Shown here piece after piece: positions 55,801-64,000 of a stretch of DNA of 64,000 nt (its first letter is position 1; every line of letters begins with the position of its first letter). The notes beneath the pieces are model-generated. The model searched no databases. It had not been told where the DNA came from and saw nothing but the letters and a program-made list of their open reading frames with translations. Source of the stretch: Lamellibrachia satsuma (lineage: Eukaryota > Annelida > Polychaeta > Sabellida > Siboglinidae); contig BSQZ01000015.1 of assembly GCA_033239005.1 (NCBI GenBank), forward strand, positions 6,761,001-6,825,000. The letters run 5' to 3'. Made by a program: the position numbers and the translations under genes.

Positions 55801-56341
55801 AGCCAGGTAGCCCTGCTGGCTACCTGTATTTTTTTATAATTAGTTCTAGCACCCCTTGATAGGACATACACTGAGATCATCAAGCCAAGTTGATTAAGTC
55901 TAAAATCGTTATCATACGGTCAAGTGCAATGGTAAATGCATGGTGTGGATGCATGAGCCGTTACTGGCTACTGCTCGTCTCAGCCAGCTGGCAAGCGCCA
56001 GAGTCAGAGACCGAGAGTAATGTTTCGATGACTGATCAATGCAATGAAAATTCCCGATTAATAAATAGGGTTGCATAATCACACATATCGGCATTTTATG
56101 CCCGAAACAAAGTTTAGATCCCACAATGGTAGTGTAATAAAATTTTAAACTACTAAACTACTGATCAAATTTCAAACTTCATTAACGAATGAAAGGGAGT
56201 GTTACTATTACATTTAGGTACAATTAGTCTAATTTTATGAAAAAATAACACCATCGCAACCTTTATAATAATTTTGGTATAAAATTTGTATTGTCAATTT
56301 GTTACGAAAAATTCTACTTATTCAAACTTGCCCCAAAACAT
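41809..56341 (-). CDS. Fkbp39: Nucleoplasmin-like FKBP peptidyl-prolyl isomerase (Fkbp39/FKBP46 type), complete, 12 exons
   Basis: This is a nuclear FK506-binding prolyl cis-trans isomerase with an N-terminal nucleoplasmin-like domain. The family acts as a chromatin or histone chaperone and in nucleolar functions. Coding exons in transcript order: 56341-56332, 54993-54901, 54373-54218, 53585-53484, 52616-52498, 51868-51823, 51261-51140, 50673-50605, 47729-47592, 43483-43354, 42420-42372, 41887-41809. They total 1113 nt, 370 residues plus stop, and all phases agree. The nucleoplasmin-like domain is ~1-105 (starts MFWG; ends GSGVVHLTGYLL). Acidic tracts and basic NLS-like runs (RLGKRKK; RKKRKKDKTKKKSKK) fill ~97-240. 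The FKBP domain is ~270-370. Active-site residues equivalent to FKBP12 Tyr26, Phe36, Asp37, Phe46, Val55, Ile56, Trp59, Tyr82 and Phe99 are all present. Length fits Drosophila Fkbp39. Intron 1 has a GC donor; the rest are GT-AG. The gene is convergent with TTC39. Confidence 0.94.
42372..42420 (-). CDS. Fkbp39: FKBP exon 11 (49 nt, catalytic domain)
   Basis: It encodes MKVGGKRKLTVPPTM plus split glycines, the invariant GMK-GGKR-L--PP strand. Acceptor cttgtag, donor gtgagt. A poly-G run lies 50 bp away in the intron. Confidence 0.94.
42583..42806. repeat. 18-bp minisatellite in FKBP intron 10, about 12 copies
   Basis: Unit atagccttatgtcgtggc with variants, starting about 160 bp from exon 11. 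Confidence 0.92.
43354..43483 (-). CDS. Fkbp39: FKBP exon 10 (catalytic domain)
   Basis: It encodes VHVYYSGRVKSSGKLFDSN, then FKFRLGKSEVIKGWDVGLR. It carries the residues equivalent to Tyr26, Phe36-Asp37, Phe46, Val55-Ile56 and Trp59. Acceptor tttacag, donor gtaggt. Confidence 0.96.
43772..43829. repeat. (TA)n microsatellite
   Basis: About 26 TA units, directly abutting the transposed TTC39 fragment at 43830. Confidence 0.95.
43830..43990 (+). pseudogene. Partial copy of TTC39 intron 5 array plus exon 6, inside FKBP intron 9
   Basis: About five 20-bp units (agtatgcagtgacagctgag) are followed by gttctactttaag and ttaatatcgctgctccgtgg, then taaaattctcaagctgctag. This reproduces the array, the acceptor region (cag changed to aag) and the first ~40 bases of TTC39 exon 6. 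Similarity stops mid-exon. It is antisense to the host gene. Confidence 0.9.
44598..45370. repeat. 45-bp minisatellite in FKBP intron 9, about 17 copies
   Basis: Unit tatatcagggcatcatgttt, gaggcgagcgatctctctcg, ctccc. Units are almost identical; two truncated copies near 44935 and 45137 lack the gagcga-tcgctc half. A 302-codon open frame spans it only because 45 is a multiple of three. Confidence 0.95.
46465..47300. repeat. Diverged duplication, segments 46465-46760 and 47020-47300
   Basis: Shared blocks in the same order: acaccggtaataatc, tttattggttcat/ggctcat, aaatctactcat, agaatttcagttca, gatgactgagg and aaagtttactgg. Offset about 555 bp; function unknown. Confidence 0.75.
47592..47729 (-). 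CDS. Fkbp39: FKBP exon 9 (linker and start of FKBP fold)
   Basis: It encodes VDSANNTKQQ and on to KMGHGPEAKAGKM; the G-GPEAK-GK segment is the usual entry to the FKBP domain. Donor gtgaga. A 1.8-kb minisatellite starts about 50 bp upstream of its acceptor on this strand. Confidence 0.92.
47783..49550. repeat. 24-27 bp minisatellite in FKBP intron 8, about 65 copies
   Basis: Unit aggcaggatgactaccacag plus aatgtag, with ggactaccatag and deletion variants grouped regionally. Long open frames on both strands are artefacts of the period. Confidence 0.95.
49643..49692. repeat. Inverted fragment of the preceding array
   Basis: tagtcctgcctctacattct and ggtagtcctcctgcctctac are reverse complements of the array unit, separated by about 90 bp from the array end. 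Confidence 0.85.
49783..49926. repeat. 24-bp minisatellite, about 6 copies
   Basis: Unit aagaactagtctcacccctt plus aata, alternating with a ctctttat variant. Confidence 0.88.
50020..50245 (+). mobile_element. SINE-like remnant in FKBP intron 8
   Basis: Box B-like aggattcaaatt, then a 3' end with gagcagtcctagagagcagg and ctatataaatgcttgcc, typical of SINE/LINE tails. The tRNA head is mostly lost. Confidence 0.4.
50605..50673 (-). CDS. Fkbp39: FKBP exon 8 (basic linker)
   Basis: It has 23 codons, VETPNKSLQKSQTPSTGKKT plus KKQ. Acceptor ttattag, donor gttagt, phase 0 at both ends. Confidence 0.85.
51140..51261 (-). CDS. Fkbp39: FKBP exon 7 (acidic then Lys-rich)
   Basis: It encodes QKDIVTRIDFSSDSSADNED and then a Lys-rich run to KKSKKQP, probably nuclear/nucleolar targeting. 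Acceptor tttcag, donor gtacag. Confidence 0.88.
51823..51868 (-). CDS. Fkbp39: FKBP exon 6 (46-nt acidic exon)
   Basis: It encodes FVDEEDEDEEADDDE in phase with exons 5 and 7. Acceptor tcacag, donor gtttgt. Too short to call alone, but it is required to join the frames. Confidence 0.85.
52498..52616 (-). CDS. Fkbp39: FKBP exon 5 (NLS and acidic linker)
   Basis: It encodes RLGKRKKTGQ, then KKVKVEMNEDESSEEDED and EEENN. The basic run resembles a nuclear localisation signal. Acceptor atgtcag, donor gtaaat. Confidence 0.9.
52870..53345 (-). mobile_element. LINE remnant, reverse-transcriptase C-terminus and 3' tail
   Basis: The minus strand reads SIGESAFGTTAPRLWNSLPA at about 53255-53195, the AF-x-APRLWNSLP ending of LINE proteins. 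It is a different family from the 16-kb and 56-kb copies. It lies in FKBP intron 4. Confidence 0.7.
53484..53585 (-). CDS. Fkbp39: FKBP exon 4 (end of nucleoplasmin-like domain, acidic)
   Basis: It encodes VVHLTGYLLDDDDNIDLSDT and then an acidic stretch to EAEIED. Acceptor cttgtag, donor gtacat. Confidence 0.92.
54218..54373 (-). CDS. Fkbp39: FKBP exon 3 (nucleoplasmin-like domain)
   Basis: It encodes KLKQSRFVSLMLRHNKAEFL and then QPLELNFSQGEHVSFYLSGS. The LNF-xGE-VSFY-xGxG pattern is the core strand set of the domain. Donor gtacgt. Confidence 0.94.
54901..54993 (-). CDS. Fkbp39: FKBP exon 2 (nucleoplasmin-like domain)
   Basis: It encodes VTLDGGMQYTQVVEHAFHVS and then MAAVEPELDK. Acceptor tgtgcag, donor gtcagt. 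Confidence 0.92.
54994..56331 (-). other. FKBP intron 1 (1.3 kb)
   Basis: GC donor at its upper end, AG at 54994-54995. No repeat or exon recognised inside. Confidence 0.6.
56332..56341 (-). CDS. Fkbp39: FKBP exon 1, 10 coding nt with GC donor
   Basis: ATG TTT TGG G gives MFWG once the next exon supplies GG, the exact N-terminus expected of nucleoplasmin-like FKBPs. The intron starts gcaagt, the favoured GC-donor context. Start and intron are inferred from homology and phase; the 5' UTR lies above 56341. Confidence 0.8.
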
Positions 56342-56639
56342 GTTTTTTGATTCTTCCTCAACCATGTTTTCCCGCATGTGTAACGCCAACACGTGAAGCA
56401 AAGTTGGCCAATACTAGGACTTATACAACCGCATAAACGGACTCCCAGAGCCGAACACCACATTCACTACAACGTGGCGCCACCAGCCTGAAACAGACCA
56501 TTACACTGGCGACTCTTAAAAACAACTCGACGAACATCACCACTACACGTGAGAACATTAATTAAGTATACTGTACCCAATTTAATACAAACAGTTAAGT
56601 ATATGTTCTCAAACCAATTTTGTTTTAATTAGGCTGCAT

Positions 56640-56983
56640 TATATATTATTTGGGGAAGTTATTTGTAACTCCTGATGTGATAGCAAAGAAAATTAAGAAG
56701 ATTAAAGAAAATAAATCACCTGGAGTTGATGGGATACCACCAAAACTTGAAATTGTAGAGCAAGTTGTAAGCCACTTGCAAAAGTGTTTAACTCGTTAGA
56801 AGAAGGAATACTTCCTTCAGAATGGAAAGAAGCAAACATTAATTAAGTCATTATTTAAGAAGGGATCGAGGAACAAGTCACAACATTACAGACCAGTGTG
56901 TTTAACATTAGTTGTCTGCATATTACTAGACACATTAATTAGAGACTTCATGGTGGAATTCCTTGTAAAACATAAATCAATAA

Positions 56984-57023
<40 letters not shown>

Positions 57024-57660
57024 TAGGTAGAACCACAAAAAAGGCGTAATGTTTAGTGCTGACATGAAAGTTTCTGAGCAATGCGGGATTGCTGCTCCAA
57101 AAGGTAATCAAATTCTAGGGCTAATTCGGTGAACCATCATATACATATGGAGAAACAGCTAATTGTGCCACTGTACAAAACAATAGTTAGAACACATATT
57201 GTTTACAAGCATGGAGGCCATATTGTAAGAAGGACATAGACAAGCTAGAAAGAATACAATGAAGAGCAAGTAAAATGAGGGGAGACCAACTAGAAGTGTT
57301 TAAAATAGGTTATGAGGATATTGATAGGAATATGTACTTCAAACTTAAATAAGGCAGTAGAACCAGAGGACACAAAGCAGCATTACTGGTAGTTAAGGAA
57401 CATTGTAGGTTGGACACGAGAAAGCACTAATTCTCACAGAGGGTGATAAATGAATGGAACAAACTGTCAAATGATTGTGTTAATACTAGTAGTGTGAATA
57501 TGTTTAAAAATAGAATTTACAGATATCTGATAAGGGCGGATTATACATAGATGATAAAATTGTTGGACTCTCGATAAGCCAATGGCTTCCTTGTCCACTT
57601 GCCATCAGGAACTTGTAGTTTGGGATGACAATCTTGTTAAATCTTAATAATGAAATAAAA
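56640..57660 (+). mobile_element. CR1/jockey-like LINE remnant with internal deletion
   Basis: In order: KSPGVDGIPPKL (about 56714), GILPSEWKEANI, YRPVCLT, a (TA)n tract at about 56988-57020, then ADMKVSEQCGIAAPKGNQIL (about 57058), RRTRGHKAAL-type text and VINEWNKLSNDCVN (about 57449), ending near aataaaataaa. The catalytic YADD region is deleted, and stops and frameshifts are present. The clade assignment is tentative. Confidence 0.82.
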
Positions 57661-57800
57661 TAAACACAAACATGGTTATAACGTAGCCATATTATATTAT
57701 AACCACGTTTGTGGTTATCAATGATCAATGTGACTGGTAAAGCAACAGTTTTATCTATGTATGTTTATAAATACCACAAATGTGACACAACAACACACTA
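57661..57800. repeat. Dispersed palindromic repeat, copy 1
   Basis: aacacaaacatggttataac faces ttataaccacgtttgtggtt, then gtgactggtaaagcaacag and atgtttataaata. The same order recurs at 60425-60590. Confidence 0.75.
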
Positions 57801-58217
57801 TAGAGCTTAGGGAAGAATGGCTTGGTCCATTCTTTCAGTTAAACATATGCCATTTTGTTGAAATTGATACTCCTTGTGGCTTCTTTTTCAGACATGTAAC
57901 CCATACAAACCCACACAAACCAATACAAACTCCTCCAAAAGAGTGCAGCACTGAACAGCCCAGTTTGTTTAAAAGGTCCATGGATGACAAACAAACTTGG
58001 CTAGCTGACTTAATAACCAATCTTACGTGACGAGACCTTGATACAATATTATCTACATCAATCAACTGCAGCACTACTTACACAGTTACACAGTTGCTTA
58101 AATGAATCAGTCTATTCATCCAACACTGAGCATTCTGAATAATATGAATACTATTCTCACAACAATAACATAAGAAATCAGGAGGCTTTTTAGTTTGTGG
58201 TGAAGCCTGCAATTCGC

Positions 58218-58318
58218 CACCTCCATCCTTGTGGTCATCTCTAAACAGCCACCTCCATCCTTGTGGTCATCTCTAAACAGTCACCTCCATCCTTGTGGTC
58301 ATCTCTAAATAGTCACCT
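58218..58318. repeat. 32-bp tandem repeat, 3 copies
   Basis: Unit cacctccatccttgtggtca plus tctctaaacagc. Confidence 0.88.
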
Positions 58319-58407
58319 TAACAAGAAAGCAAAGCAGAACATCATCAAAACACTGGCTATTGTCACTGCGTGCTACTTCATTTGTTGGACACACATGCAC
58401 AGAAATG

Positions 58408-58483
58408 CCTTTATAACCATACTTATGGTTTTAGGTGGAAGGTAATTAAAAATACAGTAAAACCATAAGTATGGTTATAAAGG
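58408..58483. repeat. Perfect 26-bp inverted repeat with 24-nt loop
   Basis: Arms 58408-58433 and 58458-58483 are exact complements and contain ataaccatacttatggtttt. Related in wording to the palindromic repeats at 57661 and 60425. Confidence 0.93.
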
Positions 58484-58552
58484 TAACCTTTTCTTGAAAC
58501 ACATTTCTCTTTGATTTTGCTTTGTGTGTACCTGTAGCTTGCAAGTGGGAAA

Positions 58553-58600
58553 CATGCACGCACGCACGCACGCACGCACGCACACTCACACACACACATC
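58553..58600. repeat. (ACGC)n/(CA)n microsatellite
   Basis: gcacgcacgcacgcacgcac followed by a ca run. Confidence 0.93.
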
Positions 58601-58789
58601 ATTAATCTTTAGTAGAGTCAAAACTGCACAGGTTATTTGAGGGAGAGGATGGCTAACTTACAAAACCTTTCACATTAGACTCATATTTAAACATGCAGTA
58701 AGTCTGGCAGCACGTATAAGTTTCACATGCAATTCTGTGCGCTGATTTTTTTTAACAAGCTTTAACAAGATTGCCATCCAAAACTACAC

Positions 58790-59115
58790 GTTCCAGATGG
58801 CAAGTGGACAAGGAAGCCATTGGCCAATTGCGAGTTCAACAATTTTATCATCTATATATAGCCTGACCATGTCAATTCTATTTTCAAACATACACTACTA
58901 GCATTAACACAATCATTTGACGGTTTATTCCATTCATTTATCACCATCTGTGAGAATGAGTACTTTCTCATGTCCAACCTACACCGTTCCTTGACTACTG
59001 CTGCTTTGTGTCCTGGTTCTACTACCTTCTTTACGTTTGAAGAACATATTCTTATCGATATCCTCATAAGCCATTGGCTTGTTAAATCTTCTTATGCACT
59101 GGTTAAACTCACTGA
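58790..59115 (-). mobile_element. LINE 3' end, same family as 56640-57660
   Basis: The minus strand reads GHKAAVVKERCRLDMRKYSF, then VINEWNKPSNDCVNASSV, followed by the cttccttgtccacttgccat tail. 5'-truncated. Confidence 0.8.
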
Positions 59116-59734
59116 CTTTGCACTGTGATACCTCTGCATGCTACAACCAGGGGACATGAGAACTTCTACAAAGGTAACAAATGGTAGCAACGAATCTGGG
59201 ACATAATCCCACAGGATAAATTCCACAGAACATAATCCCTATGGATAAAATTAAAACACTCTCAAGTGCTCATTAAAACCATTAAAAAAATTTAATTGGA
59301 TTTTGTCCATTTTTCATTATATCCTGTGTGATTATGTCTAGATGCCAATAGGAAGGTGTGGACCTATTAGTTTCTTTTTCTATGTTACATTTAGGCCTAT
59401 GTGTGGTTAAGAATAGATTTAGCATTATGCCTTGCAGCAGGTCAAAACAACAGATTAGTATCAATACATTGATAGTGGCAGCAGGTAAACACTCAGTGAG
59501 GCAACAACAGAACATATCACCACATCCTTAGAGGGCTTTGTGTGCGGTCACTCGTGTGTGTGGTCTCTCAGTCTGCCATGGCCACTGCTTCATAAACCTA
59601 GCAGTCCAGATCTTAGCAATGTTGCTTCTATACTATCCACATAATCATCAGATAATAGACACATCTAATATTGTACACAAAGGACTGTGGAGTACAGGCA
59701 AGGCTTACATGGCATATAAAAACTCTGATAGCAC

Positions 59735-60060
59735 AGTTAGAGAATTGTGGGGCACTGTTGTCATGTGGTAGAGCGTCGGAGCTTCGGTTGAAGGAACCGG
59801 GGTTCCAAACTACCTGTGGTAGAGGATTGGACTTTTGGTCGAAGGGACCAGGGTTCAAAACCATCTGCTGCTGTTTCAAAACTTGGGTAACTTCATTTAC
59901 CCCACTTTGCCTTTTCAGAAAAGACAGTAAAAGCCGTTGGTCCCTTCTATCTGGTGCCTATGCACGGGAAAGTAAAAGACCCCACACAAGGAAATGGAAA
60001 ATACCTGAAGTGGACTCACTAATTCTAGAGAAGGAAAACTCTGAAAATAAACTACTCCTA
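59735..60060 (+). mobile_element. SINE with two tandem tRNA-like heads
   Basis: Two heads, gtggtagagcgtcggag with gggttccaaac and gtggtagaggattggac with gggttcaaaacc, lie about 52 bp apart. The body carries ccccactttgccttt, shared with the copy at 20509. Confidence 0.7.
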
Positions 60061-60424
60061 CGTTAACTCAAGACAGCGCTGTTTGCAATTAAATGTCATA
60101 AGTGACAGGAGGCAGTGGAACTAGTGGCAGGGTAATGCTGGCAAAATGGCTGTGCTACCAACACTATGCCAGGTGAATTTTATATAAGATACGTTCAGCC
60201 TCCAAAGATATTTACAAACAGAGCATGTTTAGACTTTCAATGCTACAATGTGCTAATGTCAATAGGAAAAATAGAATTATTCAATTGGTTTTTGCTTTGA
60301 ATTATAATTTTGACGTCTAGTTAATATGTCATAATACTGCACAAATCTTTCAGCTTAGCTGTGGTCTTTGGACCTTGGAATGTTTCCAACCAAGTACTTG
60401 CAAACAGGACATGTTAGAATTCGT

Positions 60425-60590
60425 ATAAACACAAACATGGTTAAACTATAACTGGTACATGCACTATAACCAAGTTTGTGCGTATCAACGTGACTGGCAA
60501 AACAACAGCTATAAGTATTACCTATTTATGTTTATAAATATTATAGATTTAACATAACACACGCATGCACGCACGCACACACGTACACAC
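60425..60590. repeat. Dispersed palindromic repeat, copy 2, ending in a microsatellite
   Basis: aaacacaaacatggtta faces taaccaagtttgtg, then gtgactggcaaaacaacag and atgtttataaata; collinear with 57661-57800. A (ACGC)/(CA) tract follows. Confidence 0.75.
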
Positions 60591-61069
60591 ACACATCTAT
60601 GCCTAGCTAAATTCATTGTGGATATGTATTCACTTCCATTTCAACCAAAGATACAACTGCATGCATGTGTTACCTTCACTTGAGAGGACAGATCGAAAGA
60701 ATATACTTTTATTTTTGAGGAAAAAACATTCATGTGCACATTTATCTCATCCTGTTTGGTGCTGATTTTTTGGCTATTAAAGACCGTTAAACCTTTGTAA
60801 ACTGACTATCTGACTTGATCACACATGATGAAAACAATAAAGAATAAACACAAAATCTAATTGATTTAATACTGGGTATATGATTAAATCAACATTTACT
60901 TGAACTTGAAGAGGCAGAAAGAAGCTGTGGACTATTTTAATTAACTCACATCTTCAAGTTTCACATGTTTCATAATTATCTTTTTATCATGATTCACTCA
61001 TATCAATTTTATTGACAATTAAGTTCTTCACTTTGTTTTATATTATTAGAGAATGTATGTCAGCAATGG

Positions 61070-61510
61070 TGCAGTGAGCCAATCAATGGTGGGGTAGTGA
61101 GACAGTCAGTGATGGGACTGTGAGCCAGTCAGTGATGGTGCAGCGATACAGTTAGTGATGGGGCAATGAGCTAGTCAGTGATAGGGCAGGGAGCCAGTCA
61201 GTGATAAGGCATTGAGTAAATCAGTGATAATGCATTGAGCCAGTAAATGATGGGGCAGAGAGGCAGTCAATGATTAAGCAGCAAGTCAGTCAGTGATGGG
61301 GCAGTGAGCCAGTCAATGATGGGCAGTGAGCCAATCAGTGATGAGGCAGTGAGTCAATCAAAGGTGGGGCAATGTACCAGTCAGTAATGAGCCATGAGCT
61401 AGTCAGTGATGGGCTGTGAGCCCGATATTGATGGGGCAGTGAGCCAGTCAGTGATAGAACAGGAAGTCGGTGAATGGTAGGCTGACAGGACAGTCAGTCA
61501 GTCACTGACC
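61070..61510. repeat. 23-bp degenerate minisatellite, about 18 copies
   Basis: Unit approximately agccagtcagtgatggggca plus gtg; strongly diverged, so older than the other arrays. Confidence 0.85.
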
Positions 61511-62197
61511 AACAGGCGTATGCTGCAGTTGTGGAGATGATTTAGTGGGAACGCAATGATAAAACTGAAGAAACCATGTTGGAATTTTAAACATTTATTG
61601 TGAAGCACAAATTTACTATGTTAGATGGTATGCATCTTCTCTTCTTGTTTGACCAGTCAATTTTACAATTTCATTTTTAAAAAGTCATTATTTCAATACA
61701 ACAATCTTTGTATAAACAAAAGTAACATAAACGGGTAAGTAAGCCAGGTTTGTTCTTCTGTGTATCAAAGAAGAAAAAAATCACACACATGATTTACTAA
61801 TTTGTTGAATCTTTCCAGACATACAATTATAGCAAAATACATCAGCGGCCTTAACTATTTTACTAAGTGCACATCCAATGTCATCCATCAAACAACAAAA
61901 ACAACACCCAATGGCTACCTAATACCCTATCACTTTTAGTGATCGCTATGTTAACTCATTCACACTCACTGTTTGTGTTACATGCTGTAACATTCTAAAT
62001 ACCATCATTCGATCATTCAGAATTAGGTTAATTAGTCAATTTTACTTTCAGTATACATGAGTAAGAGTTAACACTAATAACATATGTATGCCATATAATC
62101 AGCATACGGTAAACACACAACTGACACAGTTTGCTCCATGCAACACCCAAGATGGCAAACCTGAAAGTTGTATATAAAATATACCTACAAATATATG

Positions 62198-62245
<48 letters not shown>

Positions 62246-62643
62246 TATTGTTTCTATCACAAAAAGATTATGTAGTTAAGATCAAGCTAGATTCACACAA
62301 GAGGCACGCTGCTATAATATCTACAACAGTACAGTTTCAACAATGTCTCCAACAATGTTTCAGCAGTCAGGTGACTTGCTGCTGTCATTAATGTCATTGT
62401 ACTTTTATGGATCACTGTAACAATGTTTTATCTCCTCCGTTGGATGATGTGTGTACACTGGTGATTCTACCATCATCAAAGTGAGCACAAGCATCTAAGA
62501 AGAAAGAGTTAGCTGCCAATACAGTATATCCACACATAACATTGGTAAGTTCACCCATTGATCTGCTGAACCACCAGCCACTAATCTGCTCATTGCAACA
62601 GCAGCACAATTCCAACGATGTTTCACCATCCTTAGACTGCTGC
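61511..62643 (-). other. Ro60 3' flank / probable 3' UTR
   Basis: Contains a (TA)n tract and, near 61592, an AATAAA on the Ro60 strand. No other feature. Confidence 0.5.
62198..62250. repeat. (TA)n microsatellite
   Basis: About 23 TA units, interrupted near the end. Confidence 0.93.
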
Positions 62644-64000
62644 TTAGTTGGCTGGTCTTGGCTGCATTCCATTCATGATGAAAGTACTCATCACTTCTGG
62701 GCCGTTTGTGTCAAAGCCTGGCATATCCATCATGTTGGCATCATCTGGATCAGCAATGCTGAAGTCAGTAACGGACATGGCACACACGATGAGTTTCGCA
62801 TCGTGGATACCAGACCACTTGCGATACTCTCGAAGCTCCTCTGCAGGATGAATGTAGCCACAGTTGGTCTCGTTGTCAGTGTAGACAATGAATACATCAA
62901 ACTCCTTTTTGTGCTGCAGTGCGTATTGCATGGGTAGTGCACAGTCTGTCCTACCCATTCGCACTCTCTTTATGACGTTCTCGACCTCAGGCAGCTTCAT
63001 GTGATCGCCTATTGCAAGTGGAACCAACTCGTGTGAAAAGCCAACAATTTCACACTGGCGTTCGGTTCTCGCAGTGATGAGTGACAGGGCTGCGGCTGCC
63101 ATTCCAGGAGTGATGCTGTTGCAACCATTCACTGGGCCGAAGTACATCGAGCCACTGACATCAACAGCCAGCAGGTACCTCTTGTTGGTTGGTTCTACCT
63201 GCTTGAAGGTCAGGTAGAATGCATCATCAAGGGCTTGCAAGATTGCCATGTTGGGGGACCATGTCAAGCTTCCGACATCACCCTTCCCTTTTTTGTATGT
63301 CAGCAGGGCAACAAGCACATTGAATGGGTGAATCTTGGCTTTCTTCAGGATATCCAGATCACCAAGTCTGGTTGTAATCATTTGCTCGTATCTGCTGCCA
63401 TGTGTCAACATCCCGATAGACGACATTTTGCCCAGGTTGCGGATCATGGCAGTCATTGGCATGTGTTCAAGAAGTGCTTCCCATATGTCTGGGAACTTGA
63501 GCAGTTGAGTGTTGACATGTTCTCTCACTAGGCGGTGCTGTCTGATCATGTCCACCAACCCAGATACATTAACGGTATCTGGATCTCTCTGTGCTTTGAC
63601 ATCTTCTACAGCCTGAATGTACTCCAGTAGGCCGCCATTCTCTAGGTCTTCTTTAGAAGCATCAAATCCTCTGACAATGTACTTCAAGATTGCTGCCACA
63701 CCATTATCATTGATTCCTTGGTTCGGTTTCGGATGTGCCAGACGCACCACATCCTGGTGACTCCATCCATTTCGAGTTTTGTACTTCGTCACCAGCATTG
63801 CCAATCGTCTCGCCTGTTGTGGACTTTCCTGACATCGCAAGTACCAGTTGGAGATGGCTCTGCGGTGGGCACGCCCCCACCCTGTGCCGGTACTTAGTGC
63901 CTCACAGTAGCAGAGGAACATAAACAGGTGTGTTGGGATGCGGCAGACTTCGTGCAAATGTTCATAGCACAATTTCTTTGTATCTGGATCTACTGACTGT
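62644..64000 (-). CDS. RO60: Ro60 (SS-A/TROVE domain ribonucleoprotein), 5' end beyond window
   Basis: This is the 60-kDa Ro autoantigen, a ring-shaped HEAT-repeat TROVE protein that binds Y RNAs and misfolded small RNAs. 452 residues are visible, open to the window edge. By comparison with the 538-residue human protein, about 85 N-terminal residues are missing. Markers are CYEHLHEVCRIPTHLF, SNWYL, HPFNVLVALLTYKKGKG, then a C-terminal von Willebrand A domain. The MIDAS motif DVSGSM is at ~residue 281 of the visible part, with GRTDCALPM and VYTDNET completing the metal site, and IADPDDANMMDMPGFDT near the end. Stop TAA is at 62644-62646. No intron interrupts the visible 1.36 kb. An AATAAA-type signal lies near 61592 on this strand. 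TROVE proteins also occur in bacteria, but the C-terminus here is metazoan-like. Confidence 0.96.
   Translation of the reverse strand, partial: QSVDPDTKKLCYEHLHEVCRIPTHLFMFLCYCEALSTGTGWGRAHRRAISNWYLRCQESPQQARRLAMLVTKYKTRNGWSHQDVVRLAHPKPNQGINDNGVAAILKYIVRGFDASKEDLENGGLLEYIQAVEDVKAQRDPDTVNVSGLVDMIRQHRLVREHVNTQLLKFPDIWEALLEHMPMTAMIRNLGKMSSIGMLTHGSRYEQMITTRLGDLDILKKAKIHPFNVLVALLTYKKGKGDVGSLTWSPNMAILQALDDAFYLTFKQVEPTNKRYLLAVDVSGSMYFGPVNGCNSITPGMAAAALSLITARTERQCEIVGFSHELVPLAIGDHMKLPEVENVIKRVRMGRTDCALPMQYALQHKKEFDVFIVYTDNETNCGYIHPAEELREYRKWSGIHDAKLIVCAMSVTDFSIADPDDANMMDMPGFDTNGPEVMSTFIMNGMQPRPAN

Noticed and set aside
59750..59870. Possible tRNA genes
   Set aside because: Box A and B are present but no cloverleaf closes, and the sequence continues into a SINE body.

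Overview
The window is nuclear DNA from an invertebrate animal. It is AT-rich, its genes are split into small exons at GT-AG introns, and it contains LINE, SINE, hAT-like and MULE-like remnants and many microsatellites. The gene content (a TTC39/Iml2 protein, a nucleoplasmin-type FKBP of the insect Fkbp39 kind, and Ro60) is metazoan. The nucleoplasmin-FKBP fusion argues against a vertebrate. I cannot name the phylum.

Layout. 1-10.6 kb: no gene recognised; a hAT-like element, a MULE-like element, LINE debris and several minisatellites, the largest a 49-bp array at 8.5-10.2 kb. 10.7-35.2 kb (+): a TTC39-family gene, 16 exons reconstructed codon by codon with every splice phase agreeing, 587 residues from the best start. 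35.2-41.8 kb: downstream flank with a hairpin and an 83-bp array. 41.8-56.3 kb (-): a complete 12-exon nucleoplasmin-like FKBP gene, 370 residues, convergent with TTC39. 56.3-62.6 kb: LINE and SINE remnants and palindromic repeats. 62.6-64.0 kb (-): the 3' part of a Ro60 gene, uninterrupted to the window edge. The three genes have unrelated jobs and nothing suggests a shared pathway.

Tandem arrays fill roughly a fifth of the window. The most unusual point is where several of them began. In the TTC39 gene, arrays or duplications start on exon-intron junctions and copy splice sites: about 32 copies of an acceptor plus 52 nt of exon at 11.3-13.7 kb, copies of an exon end plus its donor at 23.5-23.8 kb, copies of acceptor flank at 30.2-30.5 kb, and two-copy duplications at two more acceptors. 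In addition, a piece of TTC39 intron and exon has been copied about 17 kb away into an intron of the FKBP gene.

Most long open frames in the window are by-products of arrays whose unit length is a multiple of three and are not annotated as genes.
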